A stretch of 64,000 nucleotides of DNA from Parabacteroides massiliensis. GTDB lineage: Bacteria > Bacteroidota > Bacteroidia > Bacteroidales > Tannerellaceae. The notes below the pieces were generated by a model. The model saw nothing but the letters and a program-made list of their open reading frames with translations. It was not told the origin of the DNA and did not search any database. Positions 8,078 to 17,448 of the stretch are shown one piece after another. A program made the position numbers and the translations under genes. How positions within the stretch are numbered: position 1 is the first letter of the stretch; each line of letters starts with the position of its first letter. The stretch is from positions 727,386 through 791,385 of the forward strand of contig NZ_LT700190.1 of the NCBI RefSeq assembly GCF_900155425.1, read 5' to 3'.

Positions 8078-11000
8078 TTAGAAATTCATACGAACTCCGA
8101 AAGTATACGAACGAGTCAACGGATAAGCTCCAAGGTCAATACCGTCATTTACATCCACACTGCCTGTACCTGTATCTACAAAAGAAATACCGGCCGGATC
8201 CATCCCTTTATAATTGGTTATGGTGAATAAGTTCTGACAGCTGAATGTAAAACGGAGATCTGCAAATTTGGAGACAGCTTTTGGCAGATTGTATGATAAG
8301 CTGATATTGTCCAGACGGAAATAATTCGCTGATTCCAAATATTTGGTAGAGGTTGCCGCTGCCTGATAATTATTGCCTTTTACATTTACGGAAGGATAAC
8401 GCGCTGACTGCCCTTTTGTATCGAAATTATCATTCAAATACTCTTTTAGTGTGATGAAGGCAAAATCACCTGTCATGGATGTACCGGTATAACGTACCAT
8501 ATTGAAACGTTCTGCTCCGAACGAACCGGTAAAGAATACGTTCAAATCCCAGTTTTTCCAATGCAAACTGTTGTTCCATCCCAAAGTGAAATCAGGAGAG
8601 GCTTTACCTATAAAGGTACGGTCTTTACTATCGATTATGCCATTTTTATCCCGATCGACAAACGAATCATTACCTGCCGCATCCAATCCTGTCCATTCAT
8701 AGCCATAGAATGCTCCGATCGGTTGCCCTACAGCTATACGGGTAACACCGTCTGTTGAAAACATGCCGCTAGCAATATTCGCTCCTTGGATAAAGTCCAA
8801 ACCGGCCAGATCTTTTATTTCATTCTTTAGGTAAGTTCCGTTAAAGTTTGTACTCCAACTAAAATCCGAACCATCGAAAATGATTGCATTGATAGAAAAA
8901 TCAATACCTCGGTTACTGATCTCTGCAGCATTCACCCAGTAAGAACCGCCACCGTCATAATTTGGAATTGTTCGTTTTAACAGACCATCCTTTGTGCGTT
9001 TGTCAAAATAGTCTAACGAGATGTTTAATCGGCGATTTAAAATGGAAAAATCCAAACCCAAGTCGAATTGGTGGGTAGTTTCCCATGACAGATTCGGGGT
9101 TGCAACGGTTTGTCCGACCCAATATCCTGTATAATAGGCATTGCCTCCGAAGGCATACATGGCTTGAGTCATTAAGCCTAATGTTTCGTATGGGTCGATA
9201 GCCTGGCTTCCGATTAAACCGTAGCTGGCGCGGATTTTGAGGTCTTGTATGAAATTCTGGTGTTGCATAAAGTCTTCATTACCCATTGACCAGGCAGCAG
9301 CAATTGAAGGGAACCAACCCCATTTATTATCGAAAAACTTAGAAGAACCGTCAGCACGGATCGTTCCGGTCAACATATAACGATCTTTGTAGTTATACAT
9401 TACACGCCCTACGCCGGACATCAGAGCCCATTTGGAATAATTGTTTTGCGCATTACGTGTGGAGGCCATTTCAACGTTCCACCATCCTACGCTCTCGGTC
9501 ATCAGATTATTCCCGGTGATGTTCATATAGCGGTATTCTGATTGTGTAGCTTCGTAAACGGCTGTTGCTGTCAAAGCATGGTCACCCCATTTCCCGCTAT
9601 ATGTCAGGTTATTTGTTGTTTGCAATGTCATGCGATACGCATCATTGTTTCCCATGCTGCTTGAACTGGATACCTTTGTGGTAGCGAAAGAGTAATTTTT
9701 TACATCGTTATAATCGATACCATTACTGGTAGTAAACGTCAAACCGGGTAGAATGTTGAATTTCAGATCGATATGAGCATTAACAATATCTCTCATAGAT
9801 TCTCCAATTTGTTCATTGAGCAAGCCGACCGGATTCAATTGTGTGATAGCACTATATGGGTCACGCATGTATGTCCCGTTGTCATTCATGATCCCGAGTA
9901 CGGGTGCATAATTCATAGCTATGTTGACAATATTGCTTTTTGCTGCACTGAAATCTGCACTTTTCTTCACATTGTGAGAGACATTTACGTCGGCAGTCAT
10001 GTGTAGCCAGTCTGTCAGCTGTGAGGTGATATTTGCGCGTGCCTGGTAACGTTTGTTCGTGTTTTCTTTGACAACACCTTCCTGTCCGACATAGTTGCCT
10101 GAAACAATATACTGTATTTTGTCGCTACCACCGGAAAGAGTCAGTTTGTAATCCTGGGTTATGCCGTTTTGAAAGATTTCATCCAACCAGTTCGTTCCGG
10201 CTGTTCCGTTCTGGAAAGCGGATAACTGTTCCTGAGAGAATGTCTCTTTCCGATATGTATTATATAATGTGGCAAACTCATGCGGATTGAGTGTCTCGTA
10301 ACGTTTGGCTACGGTACCGACGCCAATCTGTGCATCGAACATGATTTGACGGACATTTGCTTTTCCTGTTTTTGTCGTGATCAGAACGACACCGTTTGCT
10401 CCGCGAGAACCGTAGATGGCTGTAGAAGAGGCATCCTTTAAGATTTGCATGGACTGAATGTCTTCAGGATTTAAACCGGTCAGGCCGCTTTCACGAACAA
10501 TGCCGTCGATTACATACAAAGGATCGTTGCTACGGTTGATAGAACCGGAACCGCGGACACGGATTTTTGCAGTTCCACCAGGTACACCACTACTTTGTAC
10601 CTGAACGCCCGACACTCGGCCTTGCAAAGCATCTGATACTTGTGTGATCGGTTGATCTTTGAAGGCTTTATTATCCAAAACGGCCACAGAACCTGCTAAG
10701 TCGGCTTTTCGAACTGTACCGTAACCGACAACTACAACTTCATCGAGTGATTGACTGTCTTCTTTCAGCATGATGTTATAGAAAGACTGGTTATTGATTG
10801 TAATTTCCTGTGGAAGATAACCTATGTAGGAAATTTGCAGAATAGCATTTGCCGGAACATTTTCCAGTGTAAACTTTCCATCCAGGTCACTGATTGTTCC
10901 GTTAGTAGTCCCTTTGATAACGATGTTGGCGCCGGTAACCGGTCCTAAGTTATCTCTTACAGTACCAGAAATTGTACGGGTGTCTTTCTGGTTTGTTTCA

Positions 11001-11377
11001 GTGTTTATAGGTGTTCCTTTTTGGGAAATGATTATCTGACGATCAGATATGGAGTAATTATTTTCCGTGCCGGAAAATAATTGACTGAGGATAGTCTCTA
11101 TTTTCTGATTTTTTACATTAATAGAGACTTTGCGGTTCAGGTCAACTGATTTATCTAAGTAAAAGAAGATGAATTCACTGCTGTTTTCTATTTCGTTAAT
11201 AACTTCTTTAAGAGTCTTATTTTCGTAGTTCATGGAGAAAGATGCCTCTTGAGAATATATCCCTGAAGCGAAACATGATCCTACAGTAAAGAATGCAAAA
11301 AGCATAAAAAATTTCATGGTGCGTATTAATCTTTTGGATTGGTTTTTCCTTTGAGGAAACCTGGTGTTCTCATTCAT
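8078..11377 (-). CDS. SusC/RagA-type TonB-dependent receptor with STN domain
   Basis: 1099 residues. After a signal region (about 21-43) comes an STN domain (about 50-117; SFSMNYENKTLKEVINEIE), a carboxypeptidase-regulatory-like Ig domain (about 135-205; SGTVRDNLGPVTGANIVIKG), the SusC signature LDEVVVVGYGT (211-221), the plug with the DASSTAIYGSRGANGV motif, and a 22-strand-type barrel ending in the terminal TRSYTFGVRMNF. The STN domain is what FecR-type anti-sigma factors contact, which fits the two genes upstream. It imports an oligosaccharide across the outer membrane using TonB energy. The start is the first of several in-frame Met codons; MKFFML at residue 21 is an alternative. Confidence 0.94.
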   Translation of the reverse strand: MNENTRFPQRKNQSKRLIRTMKFFMLFAFFTVGSCFASGIYSQEASFSMNYENKTLKEVINEIENSSEFIFFYLDKSVDLNRKVSINVKNQKIETILSQLFSGTENNYSISDRQIIISQKGTPINTETNQKDTRTISGTVRDNLGPVTGANIVIKGTTNGTISDLDGKFTLENVPANAILQISYIGYLPQEITINNQSFYNIMLKEDSQSLDEVVVVGYGTVRKADLAGSVAVLDNKAFKDQPITQVSDALQGRVSGVQVQSSGVPGGTAKIRVRGSGSINRSNDPLYVIDGIVRESGLTGLNPEDIQSMQILKDASSTAIYGSRGANGVVLITTKTGKANVRQIMFDAQIGVGTVAKRYETLNPHEFATLYNTYRKETFSQEQLSAFQNGTAGTNWLDEIFQNGITQDYKLTLSGGSDKIQYIVSGNYVGQEGVVKENTNKRYQARANITSQLTDWLHMTADVNVSHNVKKSADFSAAKSNIVNIAMNYAPVLGIMNDNGTYMRDPYSAITQLNPVGLLNEQIGESMRDIVNAHIDLKFNILPGLTFTTSNGIDYNDVKNYSFATTKVSSSSSMGNNDAYRMTLQTTNNLTYSGKWGDHALTATAVYEATQSEYRYMNITGNNLMTESVGWWNVEMASTRNAQNNYSKWALMSGVGRVMYNYKDRYMLTGTIRADGSSKFFDNKWGWFPSIAAAWSMGNEDFMQHQNFIQDLKIRASYGLIGSQAIDPYETLGLMTQAMYAFGGNAYYTGYWVGQTVATPNLSWETTHQFDLGLDFSILNRRLNISLDYFDKRTKDGLLKRTIPNYDGGGSYWVNAAEISNRGIDFSINAIIFDGSDFSWSTNFNGTYLKNEIKDLAGLDFIQGANIASGMFSTDGVTRIAVGQPIGAFYGYEWTGLDAAGNDSFVDRDKNGIIDSKDRTFIGKASPDFTLGWNNSLHWKNWDLNVFFTGSFGAERFNMVRYTGTSMTGDFAFITLKEYLNDNFDTKGQSARYPSVNVKGNNYQAAATSTKYLESANYFRLDNISLSYNLPKAVSKFADLRFTFSCQNLFTITNYKGMDPAGISFVDTGTGSVDVNDGIDLGAYPLTRSYTFGVRMNF

Positions 11378-11490
11378 ATTGTGTAACGATTTAAGTTTGT
11401 AATACGGTTTGATACATGTAACTTATTTGTGAGGGAAAATTTTTGAAATTTTGTTCCTCTGAAATCTAAGGTCCCATAATGTTTTGAGTT

Positions 11491-12702
11491 TTAATGTTTA
11501 ATAATAAAAATTTGATCGTCTATTTTCTCTACTTTGATCGGGGCTGCATTTTGAAGAGCATTGAGTACTTTCTCCGGGTTCTCCTTCAGATCCAGTTTCC
11601 CGCTACAAGTGAGTTCATGGATTTTTTCGTCCCAATGGATTTTGATTCCATAGTATTTGCAAAGTTTCTCCAGTACAATATCTAACTTCTGGTGATTGAA
11701 CTGATAATATCCGTCTTTCCATGCAACATAATCTTGTGTATTTACTTGATGTACAGATTTTTCGTTGTTTTTGTTGTTGTATAGGAACAATTGATTGGGG
11801 TTTAATGTGCTTTTTCTTTCCCCTTTTGTTTCTATTTCAACTTTTCCTTCTACCAGAACAACATGACTGTTTGCTTCGTTATCGTAGGCCGAGACACCAA
11901 ACTGAGTTCCAAGGTCTCTGATTTCCATTTTTCTGGTTTTTACGATAAAAGGTCTTTTTGTATCGTGCACAATGTCCAGATAAATTTCTCCTTCTATAAA
12001 TATCTCCCGGCTGTCGACGGTAAATTGGGCGGGATAGATCACTCTTGATCCTGCATTCACCCAAATTTGACTCCCATCTGTAAATGTAATGGAGGAACGT
12101 TTTCCTATCGGAACAATTAATTGGTTGAAAGTTTGAATTTTATCATCTTTTCTTTCTTCTTTTTTTGTGATTGTTTTTTCTGAATTTATGTTGATGTTGC
12201 CTTCCTTTGTATATTCCAATTGGATGTCTTTCCCTTCAATAGAAATCTTTTTTTCTTTTGAAAGAACCAACTGGACGTTTTCCGAAGGATTGTCGGTCTG
12301 TGGAATAGTACTAATCATTGCTTCATAATTAATCACTTGTTTCTGATTATATAAAGTATGCCAGCCATAAGTAAGGATTATCAGTAAGGATGCAGCGATA
12401 GAAACCGCTATTTTTAAGAAACGGTTCTTCTTTTTGTGTTTATCGTATAGTGCATTGGTAATCTGTATGCGTTTCCATAATTCTTTTTCTTCGTCCACCA
12501 GAAGAATAGGATTATTAGATATTCTTTTTATGTCTTTTAGGAAAAGACGGGCAGATTCGATTTCTCCGGCAAGAACGCTGTCTGCTTGCTGAAGTTGATT
12601 CCAGAACTTTCGATCTTTCTCTGTCGGATATAGTTCCGATAACAGGAAATAATCGTCGTTCAGTAACTCGTCTGCTTTATATTTTGTATAATCTTTTCCC
12701 AT
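11491..12702 (-). CDS. FecR-family anti-sigma factor
   Basis: 403 residues: a cytoplasmic N-terminal part, one membrane helix at about 96-113 (LKIAVSIAASLLIILTYG), a periplasmic FecR domain (about 195-290; GKRSSITFTDGSQIWVNAGS, then ILVEG-type strand VVLVEGKVEI) and a C-terminal DUF4974 domain (about 330-400; YYQFNHQKLDIVLEKLCKYY). It holds the ECF sigma factor inactive until the STN domain of the neighbouring SusC signals that substrate is bound. It lies between the sigma gene and susC, the normal order. A 217-bp gap separates it from the sigma gene. Confidence 0.92.
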   Translation of the reverse strand: MGKDYTKYKADELLNDDYFLLSELYPTEKDRKFWNQLQQADSVLAGEIESARLFLKDIKRISNNPILLVDEEKELWKRIQITNALYDKHKKKNRFLKIAVSIAASLLIILTYGWHTLYNQKQVINYEAMISTIPQTDNPSENVQLVLSKEKKISIEGKDIQLEYTKEGNININSEKTITKKEERKDDKIQTFNQLIVPIGKRSSITFTDGSQIWVNAGSRVIYPAQFTVDSREIFIEGEIYLDIVHDTKRPFIVKTRKMEIRDLGTQFGVSAYDNEANSHVVLVEGKVEIETKGERKSTLNPNQLFLYNNKNNEKSVHQVNTQDYVAWKDGYYQFNHQKLDIVLEKLCKYYGIKIHWDEKIHELTCSGKLDLKENPEKVLNALQNAAPIKVEKIDDQIFIIKH

Positions 12703-12919
12703 TTGCTTAAAGGGCTTTTATAGATAAAGAGACGTTGTTGCCAGTTTTATACTCACTAAAAAGAATTTATTTTAAAAAAAGAGGAAAATCATGTTGTTCC
12801 GAAAAAATGATCGAATCGTTAATCGTTACAGAAAGGAACAGCGAACAATGTTTCCTATAAAATTCCGTGAAGGAGTTTTGTTGATATAGGTTTGGATGGT
12901 CGGATGAATATATTGAACA

Positions 12920-13522
12920 CTATATAAATTTGTAACGAACCATTGCTGAAAGGTAAAGTTGCAAAAGGAATAATCCGGTAGAACTATAATTTTGTTTGAT
13001 TTTTTTCAACGATCGTTGTATTAGATTTTGTGCCGACTGATAATTTATATCCATTAGTATACAGATCTCTTCCATGCTCATTTCTTGAATGAACCGATAA
13101 TATATGATCTCTTTTTGACGGGGAGTTAGTATGGAAAGTATCTCTTTGATTTTCTTTTGTTGATTATTGTATTGTTCATTATTGACAAACTCTTCTTCCA
13201 CTGTCGGTTCGAGTGAGAATGGAACTTGTTCCATCGTATTCCTTTCGTAAATAGATTCTTTATAAAGAGTACGCAGGAGGCTGTTTTTTGTGGCAACGAA
13301 GAGATACACTTTTATATTATCTGGCGTGGCCAGACGTTCCCTGTTTTTATATAATCCGGTAAAAACATCCTGGATGCAGTCTTTTATAAGCTCTGTATCG
13401 GAGGTAAAACGATGCCCGTAACGGAACAGCATTTGTATGTAGACTTTGTATAGCCAACAATAAGCATCGTTATCACCAGCTAAAAACTGGCTCCATTTTA
13501 TTTTACTCTCATCTTCCTGCAT
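12920..13522 (-). CDS. ECF-type RNA polymerase sigma factor
   Basis: 200 residues starting at MQEDESKIKW. An in-frame start 39 nt earlier is possible but would overlap the -7 box at 13541-13548. Region 2 is visible as FRYGHRFTSDTELIKDCIQDVF and region 4 as ILTPRQKEIIYYRFIQEMSM followed by an HTH. The length and the linker fit the Bacteroidota FecI-like ECF group that controls SusC/SusD loci. It should direct transcription of the downstream FecR-susC-susD-DUF5107-GH2 genes, with its own anti-sigma factor next in line. Confidence 0.92.
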   Translation of the reverse strand: MQEDESKIKWSQFLAGDNDAYCWLYKVYIQMLFRYGHRFTSDTELIKDCIQDVFTGLYKNRERLATPDNIKVYLFVATKNSLLRTLYKESIYERNTMEQVPFSLEPTVEEEFVNNEQYNNQQKKIKEILSILTPRQKEIIYYRFIQEMSMEEICILMDINYQSAQNLIQRSLKKIKQNYSSTGLFLLQLYLSAMVRYKFI

Positions 13523-13540
13523 AATCTTGCGGTGTGTGCA

Positions 13541-13548
13541 CAAATATA
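13541..13548 (-). promoter_or_regulatory. -7 box of the sigma-factor gene
   Basis: On the minus strand this reads TATATTTG, a match to the Bacteroidota -7 consensus TAnnTTTG, 18 bp before the ECF start codon. No convincing TTTG -33 element is found at the usual 19-bp spacing. Confidence 0.5.
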
Positions 13549-13561
13549 AGATTTTTATCAA

Positions 13562-14110
13562 AATAACGGAAGTTTACTGCAACTTCGTTCTGTGTTTATT
13601 TTATTTGAACAGTCCGGCCCTTTCTTTTAGTTTCTCTTGTTTTTCAGAAATATATCATATCTGGGGTGATGAAGGAATATGATTTAAGATTATCAAAATG
13701 TCACTACTACCCCTTCCAAATCGGATTAGTACCCCATGTTTTGGGAATTACACTACCGGGTAATATTTTTTAACCTTTCATAAAGTACAGATTTATCCGA
13801 ATAAAGATAATAAAATGACATTTGTCCAAAATTCTGTTGTCATGCTTGAATCGAAATAAAATCTGTATTAGTCTGATATATAGCTACTATATATCGCTTT
13901 TTAGCAGGTTTGAGGCCATTAAGTTCCCGTAAACTTACGATATTCAAAAATAATTGCCTACAATTTGCTATGTAAAAAATGGCGATAAGCATCCTTCTTT
14001 TAAAAACAGGCTTTATAAAATCGCATTATCATAATTGACGTAATACTCATTTTTTTGCCATTTGTAGCAAAATATATCCAATTTAGTCACATTGTTCTAC
14101 GAATAATATC
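13562..14110. other. Gene-free, AT-rich spacer at the left edge of the restriction island
   Basis: About 550 bp between the divergent sigma-factor and XRE genes. I find no open frame with coding character, no RNA gene and no long inverted repeat. It is the junction between the sugar locus and the type I restriction island, so an island boundary may lie here, but no direct repeat marking an attachment site was seen. Confidence 0.5.
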
Positions 14111-14118
14111 TATCTTTG
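14111..14118 (+). promoter_or_regulatory. -7 box upstream of the XRE regulator
   Basis: TATCTTTG matches TAnnTTTG and lies 27 bp before the XRE start codon. A TTG lies upstream, at 14093, but the spacing is short (15 bp), so only the -7 element is well supported. Confidence 0.45.
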
Positions 14119-14145
14119 TAAACGCATGGATAGAATGAATATAAC

Positions 14146-14349
14146 ATGGAGCGTAAATTATTAAACCGAATTAAAGTCGTTCTTGCAGAAAAAGACAAGA
14201 ACAACAAGTGGCTTTCTGAACAACTGGATAAAGATCCTGCTATAATCTCCAAATGGGTTACAAACACAACGCAACCTAATGTGGAGACTTTAATCCAGAT
14301 ATCCAAAGTATTGGGTGTAACTGTGGATGATTTGTTGAGAACTGAATAA
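14146..14349 (+). CDS. Small XRE-family DNA-binding regulator
   Basis: 67 residues that are almost entirely one Cro/C1-type helix-turn-helix: LLNRIKVVLAEKDKNNKWLS, then DPAIISKWVTNTTQPNVETL for the recognition helix, then QISKVLGVTVDDLLRTE. Stand-alone XRE proteins of this size often sit at the head of restriction-modification operons and delay or limit their expression. That role fits here because the type I system starts 480 bp downstream on the same strand, but the operator was not identified. Confidence 0.85.
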   Translation: MERKLLNRIKVVLAEKDKNNKWLSEQLDKDPAIISKWVTNTTQPNVETLIQISKVLGVTVDDLLRTE

Positions 14350-14356
14350 TAGAGTT

Positions 14357-14855
14357 ATGGGAGTGGTCAAATTATATAAGTCTCTTGATTTTAACGGTGG
14401 ATTGATGATGTTATATTATAGTAACCATGATTGGTTGTTCCGAAGTAGAAGTGCAATATAAGGATATTGTAGAGAAGCCTGATTATTTCAGGGATGCAAA
14501 AGATTTTTTCCACTATCAATTATCTACAAAGTCAAAGGCTTGGGGGCATGAACAAGAAGTCAGGTTATTTATTTTAGACACTTATCCCACATATATGGCA
14601 TTATTGCCGGGGCAAAATGATGATAAAGGGCCGATTGATTGGAAAGAAGTTCGTGCATTCCCAAAAATTGGAGGAGAGTGTTTCGAGTCAGTCTATTTAG
14701 AAATAAATATGGCAACAGATGAGAAATCAAAAATAATAGGCATTGCACGAAAACTGAATCCTGACATTAAGATTTACCAAATGGGAATTGATGCAAATGC
14801 TTTTAAATTGAATACAAACATAGTAAAATGGCTAAGAAACAGAATAAAACGGTAA
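14357..14855 (+). pseudogene. Broken DUF2971-type gene
   Basis: The frame from 14427 to 14855 (142 residues) has the C-terminal DUF2971 hallmark W-x-x-E-x-E-V-R (KAWGHEQEVRLFI) and the preceding V-x-Y strand (VEVQYKDIVEKP), but it lacks the 120 or so N-terminal residues of the family. A 34-codon frame just upstream (14357-14461) begins VVKLYKSLDFNGGL, which could be the family's N-terminus. I therefore read it as a gene with a large internal deletion and a frame change. DUF2971 proteins are common in phage-defence neighbourhoods and of unclear function. The last 28 bp overlap hsdM. It could still be expressed from the ATG at 14427. Confidence 0.5.
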
Positions 14856-16417
14856 AGGAAGAGACCCTTGAAACGATACTTTTCAATTGTCGTAACAGTC
14901 TGCGTGGGCGTGCAGCCATGACAGACAAGCGCGACTTGTTGTTGACCCTTGTATTCCTGAAATTCATAGGAGAACGGTTCAAACAGCAAAAGGAGAAAAT
15001 CTGGCATGAAATAGTAGAAGTGCAGGGCATTGATGATAAAACTTTCATTGAGCTGCAACTTTCACGTCCCAACCAGTATATGCAGGACGGAGTGTTTTTC
15101 CTGACAGATGAAACATTCTGGGACAAACTGATTCTCACATCGCCTACCGGCATGGCTATCGCTTTCGATACGGCTATAAAAACTTTGGATGACAACGAAC
15201 CTAAATTGAAGAATGCTCTTCCGCAGCAGATTTTCACGAAAACGGCCCTTGAACCGGGAGTTCTGAAAAGCGTAGTAGATGAAATAAACAAGATAGACCC
15301 ACAAAAATTCAATGACCACGATCTTATAGGACGTGTATATGAGTATTTTTTGCAGGCTTTTTCCATCAACGCAGACAAAGAGGAAGGGGAATTTTACACT
15401 CCGCATTCTATTGTAGAGCTTATCGCCTCTCTTATTGAACCTTTTGACGGAACGGTATATGACCCTTGTTGCGGTTCCGGAGGTATGTTTGTCCAAGCTG
15501 CAAAGTTCATAGAGGCTCACGGCGGAAACACTAAAGCTGTCAATGTCTATGGGCAGGAGTCTGAGCCGGCAACCTATCGACTTGCAAAGATGAACCTGGC
15601 TATCCGAGGCATCTCTTACCATTTAGGTGATAAAGCCGTGTCCACATTCTCCGATGACCAGCACAAGGAACTTAAGTTTGATTATATCATGGCGAATCCG
15701 CCGTTCAATTTGAAGAAATATGCCGAATACGGAGGTTTTGAAACCGATCCTCGCTGGCAAGGTTATGGAGTGCCTCCTACCAGCAATGCCAACTATGCGT
15801 GGATTCTTCATATTCTTAACAAATTGAATGTCAGTCGTGGAATAGCGGGCTTCCTACTTGCTAATGGTGCTTTGGATGACAGCGATACGCAGGAAATACG
15901 TAAACAGTTAATCGAAAGCGACAAAGTGGAGGCTATTATCGTTTTGCCACGAAACATGTTCTATTCTACCGATATATCCGTCACTCTTTGGATATTGAAC
16001 AACAACAAAAAAGGCGGGCCGTGGCATGGAAGGCAACTTCGCAATCGTACAGGTGAGATTTTGTTCATTGACTTGCGGACTTGGAATAGCAACATATACG
16101 AAAAGAAATATGTCCGTTTGTCAGAAACGGCAATAGACAGAGTGCGTCAAATATACTTCAACTGGCAAACTGAGAATTTTGTCGAGTATGCAGAGCCGGA
16201 ATTATACTATGCAGCACATCGTGACGAAATTCAAGAAAAGGGATATTCTCTTGTTCCATCCAGATACATTGAATTTATAGACCGTGATACGGAAATAGAC
16301 TATAAGTCTGCCCTTTCAAAAATGAGTTGTAAATTTGATGAATTGAAGAAAAGATGGGATGCAAACGAAACGGAACTTATAAACGCTTTCAAAGTTTTAG
16401 GTTATGGAGAAGAATAA
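14828..16417 (+). CDS. hsdM: Type I restriction-modification DNA methyltransferase subunit (HsdM)
   Basis: 529 residues. An N-terminal helical HsdM domain (about 10-155) precedes the N6-adenine methyltransferase core, with GEFYTP (187-192), the SAM-binding loop DPCCGSGG (212-219) and the catalytic NPPF (290-293). It methylates adenine in the host recognition site together with HsdS and supplies two subunits to the restriction complex. It is the first complete gene of the hsdM-DUF1016-hsdS-hsdR operon and overlaps the next gene by 14 bp, so translation is probably coupled. Confidence 0.95.
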   Translation: MAKKQNKTVKEETLETILFNCRNSLRGRAAMTDKRDLLLTLVFLKFIGERFKQQKEKIWHEIVEVQGIDDKTFIELQLSRPNQYMQDGVFFLTDETFWDKLILTSPTGMAIAFDTAIKTLDDNEPKLKNALPQQIFTKTALEPGVLKSVVDEINKIDPQKFNDHDLIGRVYEYFLQAFSINADKEEGEFYTPHSIVELIASLIEPFDGTVYDPCCGSGGMFVQAAKFIEAHGGNTKAVNVYGQESEPATYRLAKMNLAIRGISYHLGDKAVSTFSDDQHKELKFDYIMANPPFNLKKYAEYGGFETDPRWQGYGVPPTSNANYAWILHILNKLNVSRGIAGFLLANGALDDSDTQEIRKQLIESDKVEAIIVLPRNMFYSTDISVTLWILNNNKKGGPWHGRQLRNRTGEILFIDLRTWNSNIYEKKYVRLSETAIDRVRQIYFNWQTENFVEYAEPELYYAAHRDEIQEKGYSLVPSRYIEFIDRDTEIDYKSALSKMSCKFDELKKRWDANETELINAFKVLGYGEE

Positions 16418-17444
16418 GCTGCAACATGTGACAACTGATAAACTGATTTCTGATATTCGGAGTATTATCGAGCAAGGCCGTCAACAGGCATACGCGGCAG
16501 CCAATCAGATTGCGGTACTTACTTATTGGCACATTGGACGGCGAATAGTGGAGGAGGAACAGCATGGAGAAGTCCGTGCGCAATATGGCACCCGGCTGAT
16601 TAAAACTTTGTCAGAGCAATTAGTTCCTAAATACGGCAGTACATTCAGCAAGCGCAACTTAGACTATTTTCGTCAATTTTATTTGTGCTTCAGCGACTTG
16701 GAGATTGTGAACACGCGTGTTCACAATCTGTCATGGTCACATTTCCGCTCGATTATACAGGTTGCTGATCCTAAGGCCAGAGAATGGTATGTAAAAGAGG
16801 CTTCGGAACAGATGTGGAGTGTGAGAACACTCAACCGAAACATCGGCACACAATACTATGGTCGCCGTATGGCTTGCGTAAGGGAGGGGTTAGCATTGCC
16901 TGCTCCAGATGTCGAAGCAAATGATCCACTGGAATATATAAAAAGCCCGGTGGTTGCCGAGTTTTTAGGTTTTCGCAAGGATTGCAAATATGACGAGAGC
17001 CAGTTGGAGCAAGCCTTAATAGATCATCTGCAACAATTTATCATGGAATTGGGACGTGGATTTGCTTTTGTCGATAGGCAGAAACACATTTCAACGGACA
17101 CAGGTGATTTTTACATCGACCTTGTATTCTATAACATCAAGCTCAAACGCTACGTGTTGTTGGAACTTAAAACACACCCTCTTACACATGCAGACGTGGG
17201 GCAGTTGGATATGTATGTTAGGATGTACGATGACCTTGTAAAAGACGATAGTGATAATCCCACAATAGGCATACTGCTTTGCACCGAGACCGATAAGGTC
17301 TTGGCAAAATACTCCGTACTTAACGGTAGCGAGCAACTTTTTGCCGCCAAATATATGGCTTATATGCCGACGGAGGAAGAACTGCGCCGGGAGATAGAGC
17401 AGCAAAAACGTTTCTTCTTGGAACAACACGGAATGGAGGAGTGA
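16404..17444 (+). CDS. DUF1016/YhcG-family PDDEXK nuclease-domain protein inside the type I operon
   Basis: 346 residues. The N-terminal half is the DUF1016 helical domain (IIEQGRQQAYAAANQIAVLT, YWHIGRRIVEEEQHG, FSKRNLDYFRQFY). The C-terminal half is the PD-(D/E)XK-like domain, with GRGFAFVDRQKHI, DTGDFYIDLVFYNIKLKRYV and LLELKTH supplying a plausible D...ExK active site. It overlaps hsdM by 14 bp and ends 4 bp before hsdS, so it is a true operon member. Such genes recur within Bacteroidota type I operons. Its role (accessory nuclease, defence against a different phage step, or inhibitor) is not known to me. Confidence 0.85.
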   Translation: MEKNKLQHVTTDKLISDIRSIIEQGRQQAYAAANQIAVLTYWHIGRRIVEEEQHGEVRAQYGTRLIKTLSEQLVPKYGSTFSKRNLDYFRQFYLCFSDLEIVNTRVHNLSWSHFRSIIQVADPKAREWYVKEASEQMWSVRTLNRNIGTQYYGRRMACVREGLALPAPDVEANDPLEYIKSPVVAEFLGFRKDCKYDESQLEQALIDHLQQFIMELGRGFAFVDRQKHISTDTGDFYIDLVFYNIKLKRYVLLELKTHPLTHADVGQLDMYVRMYDDLVKDDSDNPTIGILLCTETDKVLAKYSVLNGSEQLFAAKYMAYMPTEEELRREIEQQKRFFLEQHGMEE

Positions 17445-17448
17445 TAGG

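Noticed and set aside
13562..14110. Integration site or tRNA at the left edge of the restriction island
   Set aside because: No tRNA, integrase or direct repeat matching the right edge at 21.8 kb was found.
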